Origin: Limnephilus marmoratus
Lineage: Eukaryota; Arthropoda; Insecta; Trichoptera; Limnephilidae
Length of the DNA stretch: 64,000 nt
Assembly: GCA_917880885.1 (NCBI GenBank)
Contig: OU862913.1
Coordinates: 4,526,001 to 4,590,000 of the forward strand
Direction: 5' to 3'
This document shows positions 55,965 through 64,000 of this stretch, piece by piece. Under the pieces are notes generated by a model. It ran no database searches, was not told the DNA's origin, and worked only from the letters and a program-made list of their open reading frames with translations. Numbering within the stretch: the stretch's first letter is position 1; each line of letters opens with the position of its first letter. A program made the translations under genes and the position numbers.

Positions 55965-56752
55965 TAGGTGCTTTTATAATATAAAAATGGATAGCTGAAT
56001 GTATTGCTAAGCGCAAATCTCGAGAGCAGCTGAACCGATTTTGCTAATTCTTTTTTTAGAATATTCCTTGAAGTACGGTTCTTAAGGAGAGAAAAATTAA
56101 GAAAATTGCGCAGAAAATTGGATAATTTCAGAAAACCCGCACGTTTGACAGTTCGCGTATTTGAGAATGACATTTTGCAAAACAATAATTGTTAAATCAG
56201 GATTCTATTTTTGAAAATCTTTAAGTTGATAAATTTATCTAAAGTAGTACTCCCCTAATGGTTTGAATCAAATCAAGAATTTTAGATATTTTAAATAGGT
56301 ACCTATGTTAGATACCAAATTTAATGTATAGTTAGGTACATGAAAAATGGAAATTTGAATAAAAATTGTAAATGGTGGCACGCAGGCTGTTTAAAAACTG
56401 AATGTACTGGGATTGAATATATGGAACGCGGGAGGAGGGTTGGCGGGACGAGGGAGCGGGAAAGGGAAGAGGGAAGGCGGGGAAGGTGGAAGGGGAACGC
56501 AGGAGTGGAAGGGGACGTGTGAGGGGGGAGGGGAACTTGAAAAGGGGGTTCGCGGGGCAGGGGAAGGGGGGGAGTGGAGTGGGAGAGGGAGCAGTGGAAG
56601 GTGGAGGTGACGGAGTGGGATCGCGGAAGGGAAGAGGACGCAGGAGAAGAAGGGGGGGCGGAAGGGGAACGGGACGAATGGGAAAGGACACTCGGGGAGA
56701 AACAATTTATTTATTAAATGGCATAGCAACGCATGCCGGGACCAGCTAGTAG
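55965..56752 (+). mobile_element. Helitron, non-autonomous, with long purine tract
   Basis: Starts around TTTTATAATATAAAAATGGA and ends CGCATGCCGGGACCAGCTAG before T. Interior words GAAAAATTAAGAAAATTGCGC, GTTTGACAGTTCGCG and AGGTACCTATGTTAGATACC match 32194-32753. Between 56415 and 56700 nearly every plus-strand base is a purine. Open frames on both strands here are by-products of that bias. Confidence 0.7.
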
Positions 56753-57141
56753 GTACATAAAAATATAATAACGCTAAAACAGGGATCTTTTCAAGACCTT
56801 GTGTCACTCCTTGCTTTCGTCAGAAATAATCTTCACAAACTCAGAAGGAAAATATTTCCTCCAGGACCCGTCAAGTAAATATATTTAAAATTAAAAAAGA
56901 CTAGGTATTTTTATTCTCATTACATTATTTTCTTAGTTCATCCGGTCTAATAAGTTCAGACTCACATAATATGACTTAAGTTTTGTTATACTCGTATATA
57001 CATTTTATAAGTAGTACTTACACTACAATTCTAATTATATATTACGACTCTCACCTTTAAAGTTTCACAACTTGTTTGTTTTGTAACCTACTAGTACTTC
57101 GTAACGGAGTACGTTAAAGTTAATTCATTATATTTAATACT

Positions 57142-57190
57142 AGCTGACCCGGCAACGCGTTGCTGTAAAACACAATTATCCAACTTTTAT
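57142..57190 (-). mobile_element. Helitron 3' terminus
   Basis: ACTAGCTGACCCGGCAACGCGTTGC is the inverse of the CCGGG..CAGCTAG-T end. Only the end is recognisable. Confidence 0.5.
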
Positions 57191-57207
57191 CCAACCTTTA
57201 TACTCAA

Positions 57208-57375
57208 GTAGTTCGCTACGTTTGGTGATTTAGCAGGGGTGCCCGGGTTCACGGGGTGAGGTGGTCAAGGTTTTGGAGGGGGATGACCAGGACACACTGA
57301 GTCCCAGATTCCTACCCACCCCTTAAACCTTCTTCCTTCCCAGAACTCTCCTTTCCTCTCCTCCCTTTCCTAAAT
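57208..57375 (+). repeat. Long-TIR family fragment
   Basis: GTTCGCTACGTTTGGTGATTTAGCAGGGGTGCCCGGGTTC, then GGACACACTGAGTCCCAGATTCC and a pyrimidine tract. Confidence 0.6.
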
Positions 57376-57524
57376 TAGGTTAAGGAAGAAGTCCCATAAC
57401 CCAATTATTACAATTAAACCTTCGCGAGCGATTTTATTCGGTTTTATTTTGAATTGAAACGAGAGAAAATTAAGCACGTGCAAACGTAATGGCGCATGGC
57501 GGCAGGAACTGAAATGAAATTCCA

Positions 57525-57800
57525 AGTGCAGTTTTAAAATTCTAGTTGCAGACTATGTATGTTCTGCAAGAATCAAGAAGAATCCACTGTCATGTTCTGG
57601 GTGTAGTTTTTATTTGCCGCACACAGATATAATTTAAACCAGTTTTGTATTCAGAATGTAAAATTGCTGTTGTGGTTTTATCTGTTGACACATTTCAAAG
57701 GAAAAAAATTATCTTATTCGAAGTGTTGTAATAAAATTCTAGTTGCAGACTATTTATTAAATGCCAGAATAAAAGAAGAGCCATTCTCCTGTTCTGAGTG
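57525..57800 (-). repeat. Dispersed repeat also found inside the hAT elements
   Basis: Inverse of the unit containing ACACTCAGAACATG, TTCTGGC..ACATAGTCTGCAACTAGAATTTTA and CTGCACTT seen at 7366-8460 and 17405-17660; about two degenerate units here. Confidence 0.6.
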
Positions 57801-58289
57801 TAGTTGTGGGGAAAGAATATTTACACAATAACTATAAAAAATAGTTTTAATTCATTTATATATCTGTGTGTAAAATGACGCTTAAGCGTTGGACGTGCAA
57901 TTCAATTTTATTCATGTTGGCACTATTTATAGCAAACATCAGAACATAAAACAGTGTCGTGTTGTGACACTGAATTGGGATTTGGTTAAAGAAACTTATT
58001 CGTCGTAAAAAAAGTCGCTCACAGTACTTATGCGTAAAATAATTAAAAGATTAAAAAATTACCTTTTAAAAATAATAAGAAATAAGGAATAAAGAGGCAA
58101 CCAAGATGTTTAAATCGAAACAAAAATATTATGATCGGCAATTCAATTTTTATTTTTATTATTGAATGAACACGCTTCTTACACTTCTAATTTAAAGCCA
58201 TCTTATTGTGATTCCATCAACGTTCTATGAAAATTTAATATAATATAATCATATGCTTTTGTCAAAGTAATGATTCGTTTCAAATTTTT

Positions 58290-58890
58290 GAATATTATTA
58301 ACATTAAAAATGGGACTTTTAAAATAATGGTATGACTTCTAGAATGTTTAATATTAAAGTTAAGAGCACTTAATGTTGTAAACAAGTAATGTTGTAAAAT
58401 TGTCTTTTTATCATAACGTCTAAAAGCTAAGAGTCTATAATGCGTGGTCCTTGAATATCATATAGGTACTCACACGGTGGTTATTGAATTTTGCCTTTAG
58501 CGGTCCAATTTTTAATGGAGTGAAACAATAAATTTAAATAGTATGCTTACAGCCGGAAGAAGACAATGGTTATTCTCTACCATAAGAATGTGAAAATGAA
58601 TAATTGCATAAGGCAAGTGAATAAGGTATTCTCTAGTATTGGTAAGCACTGCCAACGATGATTTGTGTGAGCAGGAGTAGTAACAATGGGAAAATAAAGT
58701 TTCTCTAGTAAAGCTCAAAGTGTGAATTTAATTGAGAGAACACGAATAGCTATAGTACGAAGACAAACAAGGTTTTTATTCGGTATGGATGCGCAAGTGC
58801 CTCGTTAAACGTGATTTATCTGAGCAGGATTAGTTTCAATGGGTACACGAAAAAAGTTGGGCTCCAGTATGGGTGCGTCAGAGTTTTTGT
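58290..58890 (-). pseudogene. Decayed tail and 3' UTR of zinc-finger copy 4
   Basis: The minus strand shows SHCYYSCSHKSSLAVLTNTREYLIHLPYAII, matching the tail of copy 1 (CNYSCSHKSSLTALTNTVEYFIQLPYAVI). Homology continues through ACCATTGTCTTCTTCCGGCT and ATTATAGACTCT to about 58290. It is separated from the finger array by a SINE. Confidence 0.7.
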
Positions 58891-58892
58891 TT

Positions 58893-59305
58893 TTTTAATG
58901 AATACCGCATAAGAGTCCTAACTGCTCCCGTCTGGAGCCAGTGAGACTATGGCATCCCCAATTGGGGTATGTTGTGCGGCTGAAGATAGGGAAGGAGGGA
59001 AGGCAAGGGAAGGAGGTAGGGAAGAGGAAGGTGGGGAAGTAACTGGCTTTTCTGATCTGGTCACCAAACACGGCTAATGCCATTTCAGGCAACGTTTCAA
59101 TTCTGAATGGTGGTCTTACACCAGGGAGATACTGAGAGTATCTTCATCTCTGGAACGTGCCGCAAATATACTATATATTATTATAAATGAATAAATTGTG
59201 AAATACACAAATTGATCAAATAAAATTTATTTGCCACGCTGGGATTCGATCCCGCGACCTTGGGAATGCGAGTCAAGCGCCTTACCGATGCACTACGTTG
59301 GCCGT
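58893..59305 (-). mobile_element. tRNA-derived SINE (copy 3) inside the zinc-finger copy 4 tail
   Basis: Minus strand begins with the tRNA-like head (CGTAGTGCATCGGTAAGGCGCTTGACTCGC and GGTCGCGGGATCGAATCCC, a good B box). It continues through GCGGCACGTTCCAGAGATGAAG, CACCATTCAGAATTG and a CT-rich stretch to CTCCAGACGGGAGCAGTTAGG and an A-run. This is the longest copy. It lies between finger remnants on both sides. Confidence 0.8.
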
Positions 59306-59707
59306 CGATTTGCTAAATGTGATTTGTTTGAGCTGGAGTAGTTACAATGCGAACATGAAAAAGGGTTTTTTCCCAGTATTAGTAAATAAGTGCTTCGTAA
59401 TACTTGATTTGTCTGAACAGGAGTGGTTGTTACAACGGGGAAATGAAAAATATTTTTCTCAAGTATGGGTGCGTAGGTGCTTTGTTAAATATGATTTGTC
59501 TGAGCAGGAATAGTTACAATCGGGACAAGAAAAAGGTTTTTCTCCTGAATGGGTGCGTAAGTGCACCGTTAAATGTGATTTGTTTGAGCATGAGTAGCTA
59601 GAATGGGGACATGAAAAAGGTTTTTCTTCAGTATGGGTTCGTAAGTGCACTGTTAAATTGGACTTTCGTGAGGGGGTGCAGTTACAATCGGGACATGAAA
59701 AAGGTTT
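59306..59707 (-). pseudogene. Fingers beyond the stop of copy 4
   Basis: In the same frame as the main array, after the TAA at 59708-59710, three more fingers follow: CPDCNCTPSRKSNL, CPHSSYSCSNKSHL (second Cys lost) and CPDCNYSCSDKSYL. They end at a TGA at 59459-59461 in the linker position used as the stop in copy 3. Further degraded fingers extend to the SINE. Confidence 0.75.
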
Positions 59708-60923
59708 TTATCCAGTATGGGTTCGTAAGTGCACTATTAAACTGTACTTTCGTGAGCAGATGTAGTTACAATGTGGACACGAAAAAGGTTTTTCTCCAGT
59801 ATGGATGCGTAAGTGCTTTGTTAAACTTGATTTGTCTGAGAAGGAGTAGTTACAATGGGAACATGAATAAGGCTTTTCTCCAGTATGGGTGCGTAAGTGT
59901 CTTGTTATTTCTGATTTGCTTGAGCAGGTGTAGTTACATTGGGGACATGCATAAGGTTTATCTCCAGAATGGGTGCGTAAGTGCACCGTTAAATATGATT
60001 TGTTTGAGCAGGAGTAGTTACAATGTGGACATGAGTGAGACTTTTCTCCAGAATGGGTGCGTAAGTGCACCGTTAAATTTGATTTGTCTGAGTAGGTGTT
60101 CTTACATTGGGGACATGCATAAGGTTTATCTCCAGAATGGGTGCGTAAGTGCCTTGTTAAATCTGATTTGCATGAGCAGGAGTTGTTACAATGTGGACAC
60201 GAGTGAGGCTTTTCTCCAGAATGGGTGCGTAAGTGCACCGTTAAATGTGATTTGTCTGAGCAGGTGTACTTACATTGGGGACATGCGTAAGGTTTATCTC
60301 CAGAATGGGTGCGTAAGTGCTTTTTTAAATCTGATTTGCATGAGCAGGAGTAGTTACAATGTGGACATGAGTGAGGCTTTTCTCCAGAATGGGTGCCTAA
60401 GTGCACCGTTAAATGTGATTTGTTTGAGCAGGAGTAGTTACAATGTGGACATAAGTGAGGCTTTTCTCCAGAATGGGTGCGTAAGTGCACCGTTAAATTT
60501 GATTTGTCTGAGCAGGAGTAGCTACAATGTGGACATGAAAAAGGTTTTTCTCCAGTTTGATTGCGTAAGTGCCTTTTTAAATGTGATTTGTTTGAGAATG
60601 AGCGGTTACAATTGAAACATGAATGAGATTCTTCTCCAGGGTGCATCAGTACATTCAATTCCGTTATCATGTCTGAAAAAGATTGAGGATAAAGTTAGAT
60701 TAGTATATATCTATAATGAAACGAGAAAATTATAAAAATAAATTGAAACCAAAAAAATTGATATTACCTGCAGCAGTCTCTGCAATACTTTCAGAGTGGT
60801 CTAAGCATTCCTTTTTTACATCTGTCAGGCATATGTCTATTTCCGTGTAAGGGATACTCTCTCCGTCTTCTTCTCGGGGTCCTGGTTCTGCCTTGATGGC
60901 TACAGTGTCCACATTAATGCTAC
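59708..60923 (-). CDS. C2H2 zinc-finger protein, family copy 4 (eleven fingers; start exon not found)
   Basis: Minus-strand exons: 60923-60768 (156 nt, phase 1 both sides; SINVDTVAIKAEPGPREEDGE..ICLTDVKKECLDHSES) and 60671-59708 (acceptor CTTTTTCAG; MITELNVLMHPGEESHSC, then eleven fingers). Finger 1 has lost its last His (HLRNQ). Linkers alternate THTGEKP and THSGEKP/THSGDKP. Fingers 4-9 alternate CPHC and CPQC types in pairs, pointing to two-finger unit duplication. Contact positions vary (CKSDLKK, DKSHLTV, CKSDLTR, DKSNLTV, NKSYLTV, SKSEITR). The exon has IKAE and VKKE, both SUMO-consensus. The stop TAA is in the linker after finger 11. Probable nuclear DNA-binding protein; target unknown. 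The long plus-strand frame across it (59611-60615) is its shadow. Confidence 0.85.
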
Positions 60924-61100
60924 CTGTAATAACAAAAACGAAACATTGATAATATGAGTAATGACGTATTACATTAAAAATTCGCTGTAGGTCGGTGCTA
61001 TTTATGATATTATACTTATATTTATGGATGGATTGATTCACTAGTTTAACAAAGATCCTGGTGATAAGCTATTTGCAGTAACTAAGCGGGAACAAAATAT
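60924..61100 (-). other. Conserved 5' flank shared with zinc-finger copy 3
   Basis: Inverse of 41495-41671, including GCTTAGTTACTGCAAATAGC, AGGATCTTTG, TGAATCAATCCA, ATAATATCAT and TAATACGTCATTACTCATA. It lies in the intron upstream of the 156-nt exon, so the duplication covered more than the coding part. Confidence 0.75.
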
Positions 61101-61812
61101 TGGATAAGAATATTATATTATGTAAAGTAATTTTTTTTTTTGGTAGGAAATAGATTTTAAAATAAAGTTTGAAAAAGATGAAGTAATCTCTAGACTTATA
61201 GTTACTGCAGGAACATTTAATTATAATTGTTATTTTCTAATAGTCGACAGTTGTCTTGTTATCAACTGTGAGATATTACCACTTTACCAAGAGCAATTAT
61301 TTAGAAAATTATTTCCAAACTTTCAAACAAATAATATTTTTATAATACAAATTCTTAAGTAAAAGTATTATGGAAAAAGTAAAGTTGTTTAAAGATACCA
61401 TTGAGAAAAAACCAAGGGAGAAATAATTATAATAATAATACATTTGTTGTATAACGTGGGCATAAACTATAATTAAATTATTTATTTTGTATTTTAATCA
61501 TTTTTAAATTAGGTTTAAATTTGTTAGTTAGCAGACATGGATGTGTCGAAACAGGTAGCAGAAAATACAAAAAAATAAGTAAAAAGTACATAAAAAATAA
61601 AAAATTTAAAAACAAAACAATAAGTAATAAATAATTAATTATCGTCGTTTTCTTTTGTTATCAGTAGAAATAATAATATCCTCAATGGGATCCGCGTTTA
61701 GGATTTCAAGAAAAATATTAAGAAATTATAATTCATAAAATAATTGTTATTGCATAATAAATATGAGTTGCCCCTGAGATATGTGAGGATGTTTCTATTA
61801 ATTATATATGTA
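61101..61812. other. No gene seen
   Basis: AT-rich, no supported frame or repeat. Confidence 0.55.
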
Positions 61813-61887
61813 ACAATTATTATAAGCAATAAATATCAGCCTGAAACACTCATCCACATTGAAAAAATCTTCCGAGAAAAGATACAT

Positions 61888-61959
61888 GACGCCAACGGGA
61901 CTTGAACCCGTGCCCTTCTGATTGCCGGTCAGCTGCTCTCCCAATTGAGCTATGGCGGC
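61888..61959 (-). tRNA. tRNA-like sequence, anticodon position GGC (Ala-like), probably pseudo/SINE-type
   Basis: The 72-nt minus-strand sequence fits the cloverleaf layout: acceptor GCCGCCA/TGGCGTC (one mismatch), D stem GCTC/GAGC, anticodon loop CCGGCAA, a 5-nt variable loop, T stem ACGGG/CCCGT with loop TTCAAGT. Both pol III boxes are present. Against function: position 33 is C rather than the invariant U, the anticodon stem has a G-A mismatch, and a partial inverted copy lies 500 bp away. I read it as a tRNA-derived repeat rather than a working gene. Confidence 0.5.
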
Positions 61960-62079
61960 TTATCTTGTACCCGCCAAATGATTCAATGTATACTAGTGTT
62001 TCATTCAACAATTACTGCTTATTATATTTTTTCCACCTGAAAACAACCAACTTTATTTTTGCGAGAGAAACATTGTTAG

Positions 62080-62463
62080 TGTTAAATCCCTCGCTAGGAG
62101 GTGTGTTAAATCCCTCGCTAGGAGGTGTGTTAAATCCCTCGCAAGGAGGTATGTTAAATCCCTCGCTAGGAGGTGTGTTAAATCCCTCGCTAGGAGGTGT
62201 GTTAAATCCCTCGCTAGGAGGTGTGTTAAATCCCTCGCAAGGAGGTGTGTTAAATCCCTCGCTAGGAGGTGTGTTAAATCCCTCGCTAGGAGGTGTGTTA
62301 AATCCCTCGCTAGGAGGTGTGTTAAATCCCTCGCTAGGAGGTGTGTTAAATCCCTCGCAAGGAGGTGTGTTAAATCCCTCGCTAGGAGGTGTGTTAAATC
62401 CCTCGCTAGGAGGTGTGTTAAATCCCTCGCTAGGAGGTGTGTTAAATCCCTCGCTTGGGAGAG
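62080..62463. repeat. 24-bp minisatellite, 16 units
   Basis: Unit GTTAAATCCCTCGCTAGGAG plus GTGT, repeated 16 times with no length change. Units 3, 7 and 12 carry CGCAAGG instead of CGCTAGG; the last unit changes to CTTGGGAGAGC. Because 24 is a multiple of three, several frames on both strands stay open (eight-residue periods); these are not genes. Confidence 0.95.
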
Positions 62464-62588
62464 CAAATGACCGGCAATCAGAAGGGCACGGGTTCAAGTC
62501 CGTTGGCGTCATGTATCTTTTCTCGGAAGATTTTTTCAATGTGGATGAGTGTTTCAGGCTGATAATTATTGCTTATAATAATTGTTAC

Positions 62589-62967
62589 CCTTTGTTCTAT
62601 GCATAAAAATCTTGTCTTAAAAACGTTAGTTTAATAATTAAAAATATTAATTAATATATGTGTTAGTTGTTATTCCTCGTGTTGTTATTTATGAATGTAA
62701 AGTAGCTTGTTCCAGATGGTTTTGAAAAATAAACTAGATTTTTAATTTTATTATTTAAATAACTAACGCGTTTATTAAAATTCAATTTATACAACAAGAA
62801 ACGTTATATGGTCAACGGCTTCCAATAAGGGAGAAATAATACGAGGACAAATAATTATCTAATAAGGACAAATGTTCAGTTAAGTGATGCGGGCTTTGAA
62901 TTTTGAAGATCAGGTAACACTCCGAGTTTTATAATTTTGTTTTTATTTTGAATCTGTACTGAGGGTG
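62589..62967. other. No gene seen
   Basis: AT-rich. The 9-bp word CTGAGGGTG at 62959-62967 is the left target duplication of the next MITE. Confidence 0.55.
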
Positions 62968-63372
62968 GACTCCAGATACGAATATCTACAGCCTGTATGT
63001 CTGACGAATATCTACAGCGCATATGTTTAACTAATATCTACGAACTTCAGAGTGTTGACTAATATCTACAGAGCGTAGGTTGGACTAATCAGCTAAATGT
63101 GCCCAATAGTCCGATATTAGGGATTTTTACATACATACTTACATAAATTAAGTTTTTTAAACTGCATACGCAATATTACGTTATTCCAATATGCTATACA
63201 TAATTGCAAATCCAACCTCTGCCATTGCTGTAGATATTCGTCAACACTTTGGTTCTCATAGATATTAATCAACAGTTTGAGCTGTAGATATTCGTCAACA
63301 CTTTGATTCCCATAGATATTAGTTCGATTTTTTCAGTTTTTGGAATTCCTGTAGATATTAGTAGACGCCTCC
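62968..63372 (-). mobile_element. MITE with 9-bp target duplication and iterated TAATATCTACAG motif (copy 2)
   Basis: Inverse of 9720-10096, 405 bp, flanked by a perfect CTGAGGGTG duplication (62959-62967, 63373-63381). It keeps the GACTCCAGATAC and GTAGACGCCTCC ends and an additional motif repeat compared with copy 1. Confidence 0.85.
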
Positions 63373-63381
63373 CTGAGGGTG

Positions 63382-64000
63382 CACTGAATTTGCTTCAACC
63401 GAAAGTGAACCTTGAGGTGGGTGAAACGTAAAAGGCGTACTGGTCGTTTTTGCGTCAACAAAAAAGTGCGCGGAAAAAGAGCTTTCCCAAACCAAACATT
63501 AATATTTTTTCTAGTAAATTTTCAGTTCTAGATAGTTCCGTTCGAGTTCTGTAATTATTTTAGTTTTGCAATGTAACTGACCTTTAATGATAAAATAACA
63601 GAACTTGAGTAGAACCAATAAAGAACGTGAAAATTAACTTTAAAAAAAGTTGAATTATTCAGTATCATCGAAACAACCTTACCATTGCATTAAAACCTAA
63701 TTAATTGTGTATCTACGTATTCGGGTAGGTACCTGCGCATTTTCTTCTCTTTGCTTTTTTCATCATATTTGCAATACTACCGAAATAAGTAGGTACCTAC
63801 CCCGAATGAATAACGTGTTAATTTGAACTGGCTAGCAAAATTTTAACTTCCGATGGAATCTGTAAGCGCGTGTTTTGATGATTTTTTTTCGGAAAATGTC
63901 GAATTTTGTCAGCATCTCCTGAACTATTTTATATGGGATGGGCATACAATTTTGGTTTTAAAAGTTGCGGAATTCTCTATTGTATTAGATTTTTGAAAAA
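63382..64000. other. No gene seen
   Basis: No supported frame, RNA or repeat; contains TAGGTACCTAC words near 63725 and 63790. Confidence 0.5.

Larger units (their letters stand above)
61813..62588. repeat. Palindrome with tRNA-like arms
   Basis: 61813-61945 and 62456-62588 are inverse copies of about 133 bp (ATCAGCCTGAAACACTCATC, TCTTCCGAGAAAAGATACATGACG, CCTTCTGATTGCCGGTC). The left arm holds a full-length tRNA-like sequence; the right arm holds only its 3' two-thirds, which is joined at the D loop to a 24-bp minisatellite. Confidence 0.8.

Noticed and set aside
56332..56807. Proline-rich and Gly/Arg-rich open frames on both strands
   Set aside because: By-products of the polypurine tract; they overlap in many phases. 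The same applies to 32496-32736 and 6262-6600.
59611..60615. 334-codon plus-strand open frame with a regular 28-residue repeat
   Set aside because: It is the antisense shadow of the zinc-finger array; the periodicity comes from the 84-bp finger repeat.
61888..61959. Functional tRNA-Ala gene
   Set aside because: C at position 33, a mismatched anticodon stem and a partial inverted copy nearby favour a tRNA-derived repeat; kept only as tRNA-like with modest confidence.
62080..62463. Regular repeats considered as a CRISPR array
   Set aside because: Units are contiguous 24-mers without spacers, and the genome is eukaryotic.
61902..62606. Open frames with eight-residue repeats on both strands (LNPSLGGV, PPSEGFNT, ARDLTHLL)
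   Set aside because: A 24-bp minisatellite without stops keeps several frames open at once; no independent coding evidence.

Overview
This is a stretch of insect genome, very probably from a moth or butterfly. It is AT-rich and intron-containing, with no bacterial operons. It is saturated with transposable elements of insect type: Helitrons with a TATATATAAAAATGAAT-like 5' end and a CCGGG..CAGCTAG 3' end, BEL/Pao, Penelope, CR1/Jockey-like LINEs and tRNA-derived SINEs. GGTACCTA/TACCTACC words typical of Lepidoptera recur. No sequence search was possible, so the order is an inference.

Host-like genes: the only convincing ones are four members of one C2H2 zinc-finger family. They lie at 3013-3813 (+, six fingers), 16543-16696 (+, first coding exon only), 41672-42633 (+, eight fingers) and 59708-60923 (-, eleven fingers). 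All share a short acidic exon with an IKxEPG-like segment and an invariant DVKKEC segment; in three copies it is exactly 156 nt with phase-1 introns on both sides. Finger arrays stop inside a linker, and finger-coding sequence continues in frame past the stop. Copies 3 and 4 share 5' flanks in inverted orientation; copies 1 and 4 share 3' flanks in inverted orientation. The family therefore spread by segmental duplication, including inversion.

Layout. 1-2802: 5' part of a LINE (-), a fragment of a long-terminal-inverted-repeat (long-TIR) family, and an LTR-like promoter segment. 3013-4500: zinc-finger gene 1 and its decayed tail. 5594-10105: tRNA-derived hairpins, a Helitron end, a 1.8-kb hAT-like element with perfect 8-bp target duplication, and two MITEs. 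10665-13325: a unit with inverted ends around a degenerate ~120-bp tandem array. 14234-16020: hAT-type MITE, then a dead Penelope copy split by a Harbinger-type MITE. 16543-17984: zinc-finger exon and a hAT element. 18326-19800: Helitron-like segment crowded with heat-shock-element-like motifs. 20455-35620: a thicket of LINE 3' ends, a long-TIR family, SINEs, a 277-bp tandem array and poly-C MITEs. 36385-40930: LINE B with LINE C nested in it. 41672-42720: zinc-finger gene 3. 43602-53267: one BEL/Pao element with both LTRs, split by LINE D. 55965-57370: Helitron and other fragments. 58290-60923: zinc-finger gene 4, its tail split by a SINE. 61813-62588: a tRNA-containing palindrome with a 24-bp minisatellite. 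62968-63372: second copy of the 9-bp-TSD MITE seen at 9720.

Every retroelement open frame seen here is broken (frameshifts, stops, mutated catalytic Asp), so none looks autonomous. The features most worth follow-up are the zinc-finger family with its shared exon and recurrent linker stops, the heat-shock-element-rich Helitron, the iterated-motif MITE family, and the tRNA-armed palindromes.
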